NCBI GenBank assembly: GCA_963817135.1
Contig: CAWFNG010000001.1
Span: 682,001 to 746,000 of the forward strand
Length of the DNA: 64,000 nucleotides
Direction of reading: 5' to 3'
DNA from: VAZQ01 sp963817135
GTDB taxonomy: Bacteria; Pseudomonadota; Alphaproteobacteria; Rhizobiales; Xanthobacteraceae
Numbering within the stretch: position 1 is the stretch's first letter; each line of letters begins with the position of its first letter. The translations under genes were made by a program, and so were the position numbers. Positions 1 to 10,454 of the stretch are shown piece after piece. The notes beneath the pieces were generated by a model, which saw only the letters and a list, made by a program, of their open reading frames with translations, was not told the DNA's origin and did no database searches.

Positions 1-1210
1 CGCGAAAGCGGCCGTTCCACTCCTGCCAGGTATCGCCGATGAAGCTTCCCACCTGATAGAGCCCCGCCGCATCCCAAGCCTCGGCGATCAGCTTTGTGCC
101 GGCCAATAAGGGATCCGACTCGATGTCCCAGAGAACGGGTGGACTCGGGAGCGGGTGACCCGTTTCGTCGCGCGACAGGATCGACGCCAGATCGAAGCGA
201 AAGCCATCCACATGCATCTCTGTCACCCAATACCGCAGGCTGTCCAAAATCATGCGGCGCACGATCGGCTGGTTGGCGTTGAGTGTGTTCCCACAACCAG
301 CGTAGTCCGCGTAGCGCGACTTGTCCTTCTCCAGGATGTAATAGAAGTCATTAGCCAAACCGCGATAGCACAACGTCGGCCCGGTTGGACCGCCTTCCGC
401 GGTGTGGTTGAAAACGACGTCGAGGATGACTTCGAGTCCCGCGCGGTGGAGCGCTTTGACCATATCCCGAAACTCATCGAGCACCGCCAGCGGGTCCTTC
501 TGGGAGCTGTACGCATTATGCGGCGCGAAGAATGAAACCGGCTGGTACCCCCAGTAGTTCACGAGGCCTTCGGGCGCGTCCTGAGCATCGAACTGAAATA
601 CCGGCAAGAGCTCAAGGGCCGTGATGCCCAGATCCTTGAGGTAGGGGATCTTCTCGACCAGTCCAGCATATGTCCCGCGCTTTGCGGCCGCGAGGCCCGA
701 GTTAGGATGCCGCGTGAAGCCACCGACATGGAGCTCGTAGATTATGGTCTCGGCAAATGGTCGCCGAAGCGGCAGATCGTCCTCCCAATCGTAGGTATGT
801 GGATCGGCGACTACGCTTTTTATCGCCGTGGCGCAGTTGTCGCCGGGCAGCGCCGCGGCCCGGCGATTGTATGTCTCGGGCACCGCGACAGCGAGACCGT
901 AAGGATCGAGCAGCACCTTATCGGCATCGAACCGGAATCCACGGTTCGGCGCAAACGGTCCATGCGCCCGATACGCATACACCTGGCCTGGCTGCAGGTC
1001 CGACACAAAGACATGCCAGTAGTGATAGGTGCGGTGCTCGGCCGCATGGAGTGGAATGATCTTTGCCGGCTGGGCGGCATTTTCGTCGTCGAAGAGAAGC
1101 AGTTCCAGCATGGCCGCCCCCTTCGAGAATATGCTGAAGTTCACGCCGCCCGGCCGGACAGTCGCGCCAAGAGGAGCGCTCGCACCCGCTGTGACAACGC
1201 GGGTGCTCAT
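1..1210 (-). CDS. glgX: Glycogen debranching enzyme GlgX (isoamylase-type), 3' end outside the window
   Basis: Hydrolyses alpha-1,6 branch points in glycogen or limit dextrin (GH13 isoamylase subfamily). The minus-strand frame is open for 403 codons from an ATG at 1210 to the window edge with no frameshift. An N-terminal CBM48-like segment (PGGVNFSIFS, then VYAYRAHGP) leads into the GH13 barrel. Visible barrel motifs are region I DVVFNHTAEG and region II VDGFRFDLAS, which holds the nucleophile Asp; LIAEAWDAAGLYQVG holds the acid/base Glu. ATG 1210 is the first in-frame start. No strong ribosome binding site precedes it. It lies divergent from the RND efflux genes. The missing part should carry the third catalytic Asp and the C-terminal domain. 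Confidence 0.92.
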   Translation of the reverse strand, partial: MSTRVVTAGASAPLGATVRPGGVNFSIFSKGAAMLELLLFDDENAAQPAKIIPLHAAEHRTYHYWHVFVSDLQPGQVYAYRAHGPFAPNRGFRFDADKVLLDPYGLAVAVPETYNRRAAALPGDNCATAIKSVVADPHTYDWEDDLPLRRPFAETIIYELHVGGFTRHPNSGLAAAKRGTYAGLVEKIPYLKDLGITALELLPVFQFDAQDAPEGLVNYWGYQPVSFFAPHNAYSSQKDPLAVLDEFRDMVKALHRAGLEVILDVVFNHTAEGGPTGPTLCYRGLANDFYYILEKDKSRYADYAGCGNTLNANQPIVRRMILDSLRYWVTEMHVDGFRFDLASILSRDETGHPLPSPPVLWDIESDPLLAGTKLIAEAWDAAGLYQVGSFIGDTWQEWNGRFR

Positions 1211-1638
1211 GATTGCGTCATGCTCATCTCTCACCTGTTGTTGACATCTTGCCCGCCTTCCTTGAGGCTCAGTGCCCAACGATACAGCGTGATGCCGCCT
1301 ATCTAAGCTAAGCGCCCTATCGATCCTCCTCAAGATTGGCGCTGATGAGGCTATCCACCCTTGCATCGCTTCTAAGCGTTGGCTTAGTGCCGTCAACTAA
1401 AAGCGGATTCCGCACTACCAACGCGCAATAGACTGCGGCGCCCCAAGTCACGATGTTCGGGCCACGCGACGCAGGCAAGCTCGCAGTCGCCGCTTGACCC
1501 ATGTCAAAAGCATCATGGGCAAGCTTCTTCATACTCGATGCCTAAGTCACCAACCCAATGATGTTGACATCGCTCAACCGATCAAAGGTCCGCAAGGACA
1601 TCCGGCTCGGCACCGCGCGAGCGAGAATGAGGCATGAA
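1211..1638. other. Divergent intergenic region between glgX and the RND efflux genes
   Basis: About 430 bases with no convincing gene. It holds a perfect FNR/FixK-type palindrome at 1494-1507. A 71-codon minus-strand frame (1317-1532) has no recognisable domain or ribosome binding site and contains the palindrome just inside its 5' end, so I do not call it. The region should carry promoters for both flanking transcription units. Confidence 0.5.
1494..1507. promoter_or_regulatory. FNR/FixK-type anaerobox
   Basis: TTGACCCATGTCAA is a perfect palindrome of the form TTGAC-N4-GTCAA, matching the FixK/FNR family consensus (TTGAY-N4-RTCAA). It lies 131 bases upstream of the likely start of the RND membrane fusion protein and 283 bases upstream of glgX, so it could serve either. 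The neighbouring gene families (Usp, DUF3141, phosphate acyltransferase, Lon/Hsp20) often belong to low-oxygen regulons, which fits. Binding itself is an inference. Confidence 0.65.
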
Positions 1639-2707
1639 ATGAGATCTGCAGCCGTTGTTGCCTTTCTAAGCGTGGCTCTTCTGGCTGCCTGCGACAAGCC
1701 GCAGCCGGCCGCCGAAATCCGGCCCGTGCGAACCGTTACGGCCGTCGCCGGCTCGGACGGAGAACCGGTATCGCTCACCGGCCACATCCGCGCCCAGAAG
1801 GAGCAAAGCCTCGCGTTCCGCATCGACGGGCGCATGATCAAGCGCCATGTGGAAGTTGGGCAGGTGGTACAGCCCAACGACCTTATCGCCGAGCTCGACC
1901 CCCTGCCGCAGCGCGACGCGTTGCACGAAACCCAGGCCAAGCTTGCCTCAGCGGAGGCAACTCTCCACGAAGTCCAGTAACAACATGGAGCGCAAGCGGA
2001 CTCTGACGAACCAGGGCTGGGCCACCAAGGCGGATTACGATGCCGCGGAGCGATCGTTCAACACCGCCAAGGCCCAGCTCGATGTCGCCAAGGCGCAATT
2101 ACATGAGGCCGAGGACCATTTCAGCTACAGCGAGCTTCGGGCGGACGCGCCGGGCGTCGTCATCTCCAGGAGCGCGGAGGCGGGAGAGGTGGTAAAGGCC
2201 GGCCAGACGATCGTCACGGTCGCGCAAGATGGCGGGACGGACGCGGTCTTTGACGTGCCCGCAACCCTCATGCGCCAGATCTCCCCTGACGTCGTGGTCA
2301 CCGTCTCGCTGACCGACGATCCGCGCATCCGTACCACCGGCCGAGTGCGGGAGACCGCACCGCAGGCCGATCCAACAACCCGAAGCTTCCGGGTCAAGGT
2401 CGGGCTGGACGAAACGCCCGAAGCCATGCGGCTGGGCGCGACCGTGTTCGGGCAAGCGCGCATGCTCGGAAGCAAGGGCATCGAGCTTCCGGCGACTGCG
2501 CTGACGATGGTGGATAACCAACCGGCCGTGTGGGTGGTCGATCCCAAGAGTATGCAAGTGTCGCTGCGTACCGTCGAACTGCAGCGACACGCATCTTCGA
2601 GCGTGGTGGTGTCAAAGGGCGTGGAGCCGGGCGAGCTGATCGTCACCGCCGGCGTGCACGCGCTGCGCCCCGGACAGAAGGTTCGCCTCCTGGGAGCGCC
2701 CTCATGA
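1639..2707 (+). CDS. RND efflux membrane fusion protein (HlyD/AcrA family), one frameshift
   Basis: Periplasmic adaptor linking an RND pump to an outer-membrane channel. The start at 1639 is preceded by GAGG seven bases upstream. The N-terminus is a lipoprotein signal with lipobox LLAAC. Next come a biotinyl-lipoyl-like half (QSLAFRIDGRM, VEVGQVVQPNDLI), the alpha-helical hairpin, a second lipoyl half (ADAPGVVISR, GEVVKAGQTI) and beta-barrel and membrane-proximal domains. The reading frame moves by one base near 1975-1980: frame 1 stops at 1978-1980, and the homologous sequence resumes one frame on and runs to 2707. Total length (about 355 residues) is normal for the family. The stop overlaps the pump start in TCATGA, indicating translational coupling. 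Confidence 0.85.
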
Positions 2708-5700
2708 CAGGCTTCAACCTTTCAGCCTGGGCGATCACGCATCGCCCGCTCGTGCACTATTTCATGGCGATGCTCGTCGTCATCGGCGTCGTCTCCTACA
2801 TGAAACTCGGCCGCAACGAGGATCCCACCTTCACCATCAAGGCCATGACGGTGAGGACACAGTGGCCGGGCGCGACACTCAAGGACACGCTGCTGCAGAT
2901 CACCGAGCGCATCGAGCGCAAGCTGCAGGAGACGCCTTACCTCGACTACATCAAGAGCTACACCAACCCGGGCCAATCGACGATCTTTGTCTATTTGAAG
3001 GGATCGAGTGGGCCGAAGGCGGTGTCGGATGCCTGGTACCAGGTCCGCAAGAAGCTCAAAGACATCGAATTGACCCTGCCGCAGGGCGTCATCGGCCCGG
3101 TTTCTGACGACGAATTCGGCGATACATACGGCATTGTCTATGGTTTCACCGCGGATGGGTTCACGCATCGTGAGTTGCGCGACTACGTGGAGGAAATCCG
3201 GTCGCGGCTGCTGCAGGTGCCCGATGTCAACAAGGTGAACCTGATTGGCCAACAGGCCGAACGCATCTTCATAGAGTTCTCGCCCACCAAGCTCGCCGGC
3301 TATGGGCTCAAGCCTGCGCAGCTTGCGGCTGCGCTGCAGGCGCAGAACGCGGTGGCCCCCACCGGCGTCATCACAACCGACGAGGAGAGCATAACGCTGC
3401 GGGTCAGCGGCGCCATGGCCTCGGAAAAGGATATCCGCGCCATGAACTTCGATGTCGGCGGCCGCAATGTGCGGCTGGCCGACATTGCCGAGGTGCGGCG
3501 GGAATACGCCGACCCGCCGGACCCCATGTTCCGGATCAACGGCACGCCAGGACTGGGCCTGTCGATCTCCATGCGCGATGGCGGCGACGTGCTCGCGCTC
3601 GGCGAAAACATCCACCACACGATGGAGGAGCTGAAGGCCGACCTGCCGATCGGCATCGAGCCGGTCATGGTCGCCAACCAGCCCGATACGGTTCACCACT
3701 CGATCGACGACTTCATGGAGGCGCTGTGGGAGTCGATCGCCATCGTGCTCGTGGTCAGCGTCCTCAGCCTCGGCCTGCGCGCAGGCGCCATCGTCATCAT
3801 TTGCATTCCGCTGGTGCTCGCAATCGTGTTCGGGGCAATGTACGCGTTGGGCATCGACCTTCAGCGCATCTCGCTCGGAGCTCTCATCATATCTCTCGGC
3901 TTGCTGGTGGACGATGCCATGATCACCATCGAGAGCATGGTGAGCCGGCTGGAGCGCGGCGACGACAAATCCCAGGCCGCCATTTTCGCGTATTCCTCCA
4001 CCGCCATGCCGCGACTTGCCGGTACGCTGGTCACCGTTGCCGCATTCGTGCCGGTTGGCTTTGCGCGCAGTGACGCCGGCGAGTACACGTTTTCCCTGTT
4101 CGCGGTCGTGGCGCTCGCGCTCATCGCCTCCTGGGTGGTCTCGGGCATCTGCGCGCCGGTTGCCGGGATTGCACTGCTGCGCCCGCCGAAGCACACGCAT
4201 TCCGAGGAGACCCTGAGCGCGCCGATGCGCGTGTTCAAACGCTGTTTGCTCGCGGCGATGCGGGCGAAGTGGATAACCATTCTGGTCACGCTTGGCCTTG
4301 TTCGCGGCTGCGCTCTGGGGTACGCGCTTCGTCCCTGAGCAGTTCTTCCCGTCCTCCGACCGGCCGGAGCTCCTGGTGGACCTCAAGCTGCAGGACAATG
4401 CCTCGGTGCTGGCCACGCGCGAGGTTGCAGCGCAGGTCGACAAGATGCTCGCCGCCGACCCCGATGTCGTGCGCTTCTCTACCTATGTCAGGCAGGGCGC
4501 TATCCGCTTTTATCTGCCGCTCGACGTCGCGCTGCCCAACGACTTCTTCGCGCAGTCGGTGGTGGTCACCAAAGGGCTGAAGGAGCGTGACCAGGTGCGC
4601 GCGCGTCTGGAGCAGGCGCTCGCCGAGCAGACTCCCGGCGGCGGTTGCACGGATCTATCCGCTTGAGCTTGGCCCTCCGGTGGGCTGGCCGGTGAAATAC
4701 CGCGTCAGCGGCCCGGACCTCGCGCGCGTGCACGAGATCGCGCTGCAGGTTGCCGAGCGGCTGGAGGAAGTGACGGGGATACGCCACATCAACTTCGACT
4801 GGGCCGAGCCGGCGCGAGTCATGCGCGTGCGCATCGATCAGGACCAGGCGCGCCAGCTGGGTCTGAGCTCGCAGGACGTGTCGCTGGCTCTCAATGGCGT
4901 TGTATCCGGCAGCACGATCACACAGGTACGCAACAGCATATACCTGATCAACGTCGACATGCGCGCAGAGCACAGGAGCGGACCTCGCTCGAATCGATCC
5001 GCTCGCTGCAGATCCCCTTGCGCGACGGAAACGTCGTGCCGTTGCGCCAGATCGCCAGCTTCGAATACAGCCAGGAATATCCGATCGTCTGGCGGCGGGA
5101 TCGGGTCCCGACCCTGACAGTGCAGGCCGATGTGGTGCCGGGCCTGCTGCCGGCGACGGCGGTGAAGGCGGTGCAGCCCAGCATTGACCAGCTCGCAGCG
5201 AAACTGCCGAGCGGCTACCGGATCGTGCTCGGTGGATCCGTCGAGGAGAGCGCCAAGGCGCAAGCATCCGTGCAGGCAGTTCTGCCGGTAATGATGGTGC
5301 TTGTACTGACCATCCTGATGTTCCAGTTGCAAAGCTTCCAGCGCGTGTTGCTGGTGCTGAGCGTGGCGCCGCTCGGGCTCATCGGCGTGGTTGCGGCATT
5401 GCTGCTGGCGCAGGCGCCGCTGGGTTTCGTTGCGATACTTGGCGTGCTGGCGCTGGTCGGCATGATCGCGCGCAATTCGGTCATCCTCATCGACGAGGTT
5501 GGGAGGCAGATTGACGCCGGGCAGCATGTGTGGGACGCGGTGGTAACTGCCGCAATCCACCGGACCCGCCCCATCCTGCTCACCGCCTCGGCTGCGACGC
5601 TCGGGATGATCCCGATTGCGCCGACCGTATTCTGGGGCCCGATGGCCTTTGCGATCATCGGCGGGCTTACCGTCGCAACCGTGCTCACTTTGATTTTCCT

Positions 5701-5815
5701 CCCCGCCTTGTATGTGGCTTGGTTCCGGGTTGCGGAACCTGCTCTCCAAACCGTCGCAAAGGAAAGCCCGAGCGAGGTCCCCGAGCGTCTGACCCGGGCC
5801 ATGCAGCGGACCTGA
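2704..5815 (+). CDS. RND efflux transporter, AcrB/MexF-like inner membrane pump, three frameshifts
   Basis: Proton-driven resistance-nodulation-division exporter. The ATG at 2704 overlaps the stop of the fusion protein. Homology is collinear over the full usual length (about 1,037 codons) but is split into four frames: 2704-4338, about 4292-4666, about 4650-4970 and about 4970-5815. Visible features are the N-terminal helix (VHYFMAMLVVIGVVSYMKL), porter domains, the TM4 aspartate pair in GLLVDDAMITIESM, the second-half start (RFVPEQFFPSSDRPELLVDL) and C-terminal helices with RNSVILIDEV. It is either a recent pseudogene or an intact gene with sequence errors; as given, no functional pump would be made. 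The substrate cannot be inferred. Confidence 0.88.
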
Positions 5816-5878
5816 ACTGGGACAACTCGAAGAGATACCGATGGCTCCGATTTTGCAGCACGTTATTGGGGATAGCCG

Positions 5879-6742
5879 ATGATCAAGACGATCCTGGTTC
5901 CGACGGGCGGCAGCGATACGGATTTCGTCGTATTCGAAACGGCACTTGCGGTTGCGCAGCTCTTCAGGGCGCATCTCGAGTTCTTTCACGTCCGCGTCAA
6001 TGCAGGGGAGGCCTTGAGATACACGCCTCACGCGACTTTTGCCCGCGGACGGGGTCTGCGCAATGCTCTTGATGATCGAGAACAAGAATCGCAGGCCCGC
6101 TCTCGATCCGGCAAGCAGCACTTCCAGGATTTCTGCAGACGGCACAGGCTCAAGGTCACCGACACGCCCGGTTGGTCCCCGAGCGTGTCGGCGAGCTGGC
6201 ACGAAGAGCCCGGACATGAAGAAGAGCCTTTCGTGACGCGAGCGAGGGCGCACGATCTGGTGGTGATGGCGCGCGCCAGCCGGCCAAACGGGCTCCCGCC
6301 CGATCTCCTTCAGCTGCTCCTGTTCGGTTCAGGTCGTCCTATACTGATCCCAGCGGGCGAGACGCCGGCAAACCTTGCCGGAACCATAATGATCTGTTGG
6401 AAGGACGCGGCGGAGCCGACGCGCGCCGTTAGCGCCGCCATGCCATTGCTGGTAAATGCCAAGCGCGTCATCATCACGAACGTCGAGGAAGACCGCCCCT
6501 CAGCGAACGCGGCAGCGGTTGCGTGTTATTTGCGGTGGCATGGCATCCGTGCGAAGACGCAAGCGATCAAGGCCGGCGGCCGCCCGATCGCAACCCTGCT
6601 TTCTTCTGTTGCCAAAGACTGCGCCGCTGACCTGCTCGTGATGGGCGCATACGGCAGAAGTCCATTCAAGGAATCGATTTTCGGCGGCTGCACCCAATCC
6701 GTCCTGGAACACGCCGACGTGCCGGTTTTCCTGTTTCATTGA
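5879..6742 (+). CDS. Universal stress protein, tandem UspA domains
   Basis: 287 residues, about twice a single Usp domain. The first domain begins KTILVPTGGSDTDF; its nucleotide-binding end is degenerate. The second ends with the classic ATP-binding signature around GAYGRSPFKESIFGG, followed by HADVPVFLF. Usp proteins are cytosolic stress-survival factors, often induced by oxygen limitation in proteobacteria. The ATG at 5879 follows GGGGAT at a suitable distance. The gene sits between an RND pump and a DUF4239 membrane protein, all on the same strand. The exact role is unknown; the family assignment is firm. Confidence 0.9.
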   Translation: MIKTILVPTGGSDTDFVVFETALAVAQLFRAHLEFFHVRVNAGEALRYTPHATFARGRGLRNALDDREQESQARSRSGKQHFQDFCRRHRLKVTDTPGWSPSVSASWHEEPGHEEEPFVTRARAHDLVVMARASRPNGLPPDLLQLLLFGSGRPILIPAGETPANLAGTIMICWKDAAEPTRAVSAAMPLLVNAKRVIITNVEEDRPSANAAAVACYLRWHGIRAKTQAIKAGGRPIATLLSSVAKDCAADLLVMGAYGRSPFKESIFGGCTQSVLEHADVPVFLFH

Positions 6743-6908
6743 CAAGCAAGAGTACGTCACGTGTCGGAGCCCGAGAACAGTTGCCAACGAGCACCAATCC
6801 CATCCACTTGCATGGGGACGCAACACGAAGCTTGCATCGTCGATGTCGCAGCCCGAAGGAGTTCGGGGGCTTGCGTTTGTTCAACCCCGTGCCTGTATGC
6901 AATGAGCC

Positions 6909-7660
6909 ATGAGCGCTTTGATCCCTGTCGGGCATCATATTCGTGTTGACGCTGGGCGGCATTTTTCTTGGCACGCTGCTTCGCCGCACTTTGCCGGAAC
7001 ATCATCTGAACGAACACGCCAGAGACGTCGTGCGGCTTGGAGTCGGCTTGATCGCGACAATCGCCGCGCTGGTGCTTGGACTGCTCATCGCAGCGGCAAA
7101 GGGGTCGTTCGATACGCAGACCAGTCAAGTCAGGCAGATCACCGCCGACCTGATTCTGCTCGACAACATTCTGGCCCAGTATGGCCCGGAAGCTCGTCCG
7201 ATCCGCGAGCAAATACGCAGCACAGTCGATCCGTTTGCGGACGAGCTCTGGCGCGAGAAGGAAACAGGCAGCACGGGTCCCATTGAAACGAACGCCGCGG
7301 CGGAACGGGTCTATTTGGAAATTCAGAGGCTGTCACCGCACGACGATTTCCAGCGTTCGCTCAAAACGCGCGCGGTGCAAATCAGCAATGATCTCGCGCA
7401 AGTCCGCTTCTTGTTGTTCGTCGAATCCGAAAATCTGATTCGCGAAACCGTTTCTGGCAGTTCTGGCATTTTGGCTCATGATCATATTTGCGAGCTTCAG
7501 CCTGTTCTCACCGCTGAACGCGACGGTCTTAACTTGCCTTTTCCTGTTTGCCTTGTCGGCGGCGTGCGCAATTTTCCTGATATTGGAGCTGAGCCGGCCC
7601 TTTACCGGACTGATGAGCATATCAAGCGCGCCGATGCGAAACGCCCTCGGAACGATATGA
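6909..7660 (+). CDS. DUF4239 (bestrophin-like) membrane protein, two frameshifts
   Basis: The family has two N-terminal helices, a soluble middle and two C-terminal helices. The natural start is the ATG at 6909 (MSALIPV). One extra base in the GGG run near 6928-6930 shifts the frame into GIIFVLTLGGIFLG. The frame then reads LLRRTLPEHHLNEHARD, VLGLLIAAAKGSFDTQ and LSPHDDFQRSL. A second shift near 7440 (AAA run) leads into the C-terminal helices FLAVLAFWLMIIFASF and AACAIFLILELSRPF, ending at 7660. Both shifts are the +1 type expected from a homopolymer insertion. The function of DUF4239 is unknown. Confidence 0.78.
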
Positions 7661-7697
7661 GGTCCCCCCTCGATCTGCTGACGAATGGAGTGAAGTC

Positions 7698-8150
7698 ATG
7701 ACAAACAAGTCTGACGCATTGCTGCCTTCCGCCAAGGAGGTGATGCAGCAAATTGCACTGGCTGAGGCGGAAGAAGCCGAAAAGCAGGCGCGAATGCTGG
7801 CCGAGGCGCAGGCCGAGAAAAAGGCGCTCATCGATGAGCTCAGCAAACCCTCGGGCATCTCCGAGGAGGAGGCGATCCGGCGGGCGATGGCCATCATCGA
7901 ACGCGGGATGAAGAATCGGAAGACTGAGAGTGAGGTCTTTCGCTTTCCCAACCAGCTGTGCACGGACAAGGGCCGCGCCATCAATCAGCAGGAGCCAGGC
8001 TGGGAAGAGACACTCACCGGCGAGCCGAAGGAAATGTATCAATTCTGGCACAAGCACCTTCGGCCGCGCGGCTACAAGCTGAAAGTACAGATCGTGGATT
8101 TTCCGGACGGTTTGCCGGGTGACATCGGCATGACCATGAGCTGGGGTTGA
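7698..8150 (+). CDS. Small cytosolic protein with N-terminal coiled coil, unknown function
   Basis: 150 residues, no signal peptide or membrane helix. Residues about 10-50 are Ala/Glu/Lys-rich (QQIALAEAEEAEKQARMLAE) and predict a helical coiled coil. The C-terminal half, with FRFPNQLCTDKGRAINQQE and WHKHLRPRGYKLKVQIVDFP, looks globular. GGAG lies seven bases before the ATG. It sits 37 bases after the DUF4239 gene and 21 bases before the DUF3141 gene, so it is probably cotranscribed. I do not recognise the family. Confidence 0.8.
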   Translation: MTNKSDALLPSAKEVMQQIALAEAEEAEKQARMLAEAQAEKKALIDELSKPSGISEEEAIRRAMAIIERGMKNRKTESEVFRFPNQLCTDKGRAINQQEPGWEETLTGEPKEMYQFWHKHLRPRGYKLKVQIVDFPDGLPGDIGMTMSWG

Positions 8151-8171
8151 TCATCGGAGATGGAGATTCAA

Positions 8172-10408
8172 ATGAGCAGCAAACAAACGCCTGCACCCCA
8201 GGCACAGTTGTCATCCGACATGTTCGGCATCGTTCGGCCCGGCGATGGATTACGCGATCGACGCGGCCCAGCGCACGGTGTTGTTCTGGGACGTCATGCG
8301 CCAGCGCGGCAATCAATATCGCGAGCATTTGGCCGAGACTGTGCCGCATGTGCTGAGTTACGAGGCTGAGCTCATCATCGATGGGCGCACGCTCCCGCGC
8401 CCGGTGAATTATGGCCTCGTGCGCATCGTTCCGCCGAAAGGGGTCACGATTGATCCCCAGCGACGCCCCTTCGTAATCGTCGATCCGCGCGCGGGCCATG
8501 GTCCCGGTATTGGCGGTTTCAAGGCCGAGAGCGAGGTCGGTGTCGCCTTCAAAGCGGGTCATCCATGTTATTTCGTGGGCTTCCTGCCCGAGCCAATGCC
8601 CGGGCAGACCATTGAGGATATTGCGCGCGCCGAAGCGGTGTTCCTGGAGAAGGTGATCGCCTTGCACCCCGACGCCGACGGCAAGCCCTGCGTCATCGGC
8701 AATTGCCAGGGCGGATGGGCGGTCATGATGCTCGCGGCGATCCGCCCCGAATTGTTCGGGCCCATCATCATCGCCGGCTCGCCGCTTTCCTATTGGGCCG
8801 GCGTGCACGGAAAAAATCCCATGCGCTACAGCGGCGGCCTCCTGGGGGGGAGCTGGCTCACGGCGCTTACGAGCGACTTGGGCGGCGGCAAGTTCGATGG
8901 TGCCTGGCTGGTGCAGAATTTCGAGAACCAGAACCCCGCAAACACGCTCTGGACCAAGCAGTATAATGTCTATTCCAAGATCGACACCGAGGCGCCGCGC
9001 TATCTGGGTTTTGAGCGCTACTGGGGAGGCCACGTCAATCTGAACGCCGAGGAGATCCAGTTCATCGTCGATGAGCTGTTCATCGGCAACAATCTCGCCG
9101 CGGGCAGGATCAAGACTTCGGACGGCGTTGCGATCGACCTTCGCAATATCCGCTCTCCCATCGTGGTGTTCTGCTCTAGGGGAGACAACATCACCCCGCC
9201 CCAGCAGGCGCTGGGATGGATTCTCGACCTCTACGAGGATGTCGACGACATTCGCTCCTGTGGGCAGACCATCGTGTACACGATTCATGACACGGTCGGT
9301 CACCTCGGCATCTTTGTCTCTGGGGCCGTGGCGAAAAAGGAGCACGGCGAGTTCGCCGACAATATCGACCTGATCGATACGCTGCCGCCCGGGCTTTATG
9401 AGGCGGTATTTGAGCCCAAGACGGACAGCACCCCCGGCGCGGACCTGGTCACAGGCGACTGGCTCATGCGCTGCGAGATGCGGACCCTCGACGATATTCG
9501 CGCGCTCGGCGGCAATGACGCCGCCGATGAACGCCGTTTCGAAACGGCCGCGCGCATCTCCGAGGTGAACCTCGCGCTATACCGCACGTTTGCGCAGCCG
9601 GTCGTGCGCGCGCTCGTATCCGCTCCGGTCGCGGAAACGCTGCAGCATATGCAGCCCCTGAAGGTGCAATACGAAATCTTATCCGACGCAAATCCGTTCA
9701 TGGCCCCGGTCGCTGCGATGGCCGAGGAGGTGCGCAAGAACCGAAAGCCTGTCGCTTCCGACAATCCTTTCGTTGCCATGCAGGAAACCGTGTCAAAGCA
9801 GATCGTTGCGGCGCTCGACGGCTGGCGCGATTTCACGGAGGCGGTTGCGGAACGGACTTTCCTGACCGTCTATGGCTCGCCGGCGCTGCAGGCGGCGGCC
9901 GGCATCGATCCCGCCGACACGCGGCCGCTGCGCAAGCCCGCCAAAAATCGCGCTTTATCAGGAGCTTGTGCAGAAGCGGATTGCCGAGCTGAAATCGCAC
10001 ATACCGCTCGGCGGGCTGCGCGAAGCGGTCGTCCGCGCCCTCATCTACACCGGCATGGGTCGGGGTTCCGTTGACCCACGTGGATTTGAGACTGTGCGTC
10101 GCCTTCGCACTCGATATGGAGATATGCCGCTTTCGGAATTCAAGATGCTCGTGCGCGAGCAATACTTCATGCTGCTGATCGATAAGGATGCATCCCTTGC
10201 CGCGCTTCCTTCTATGCTTCCGGCCGAGGCCGAGACGCGAAGAGAGGCCTTTAACGTGATCAAGGAAGTGATGGCCGCTTGCGGGGAGCTCTCGACTGAG
10301 GACGAGAAGAGGTTGAGCGAGATTGGCCGGCTCTTCGGGATCGGAGAGGAAGGCGCCGCCATTCCCTTTCCGCAAAACCGCAAACGAGCTTCAGCGAAAG
10401 AATTGTGA
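8172..10408 (+). CDS. DUF3141 alpha/beta-hydrolase (PHA synthase-like), two frameshifts
   Basis: A large alpha/beta-hydrolase related to polyhydroxyalkanoate synthases. The nucleophile elbow GNCQGGW carries Cys in the nucleophile position, as in PhaC. Other family blocks are DPRAGHGPGIGGFKAESEVG, FCSRGDNITPPQQALGW and HDTVGHLGIFVSG, which has a likely catalytic His. The start is ATG 8172 (MSSKQTPAPQAQ). One extra base near 8240 moves the frame into AMDYAIDAAQRTVLFWDV, and another in an A5 run near 9945 moves it into KIALYQELVQKRIAELKSH through to 10408. Restored length is about 745 residues, normal for the family. A decayed copy of the C-terminus occurs at 46531-46924. Confidence 0.85.
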
Positions 10409-10454
10409 CGATAAAGCCTCCCGCGAAGAAACCAGTAATATGGGATAATAGAAC

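Noticed and set aside
1317..1532. 71-codon minus-strand frame upstream of glgX
   Set aside because: No ribosome binding site, no recognisable domain, and the FixK-type palindrome lies inside its 5' end.
2722..4443. 573-codon frame antisense to the RND pump
   Set aside because: His/Arg/Asp-rich composition typical of a GC-rich shadow frame; the opposite strand has clear RND homology.
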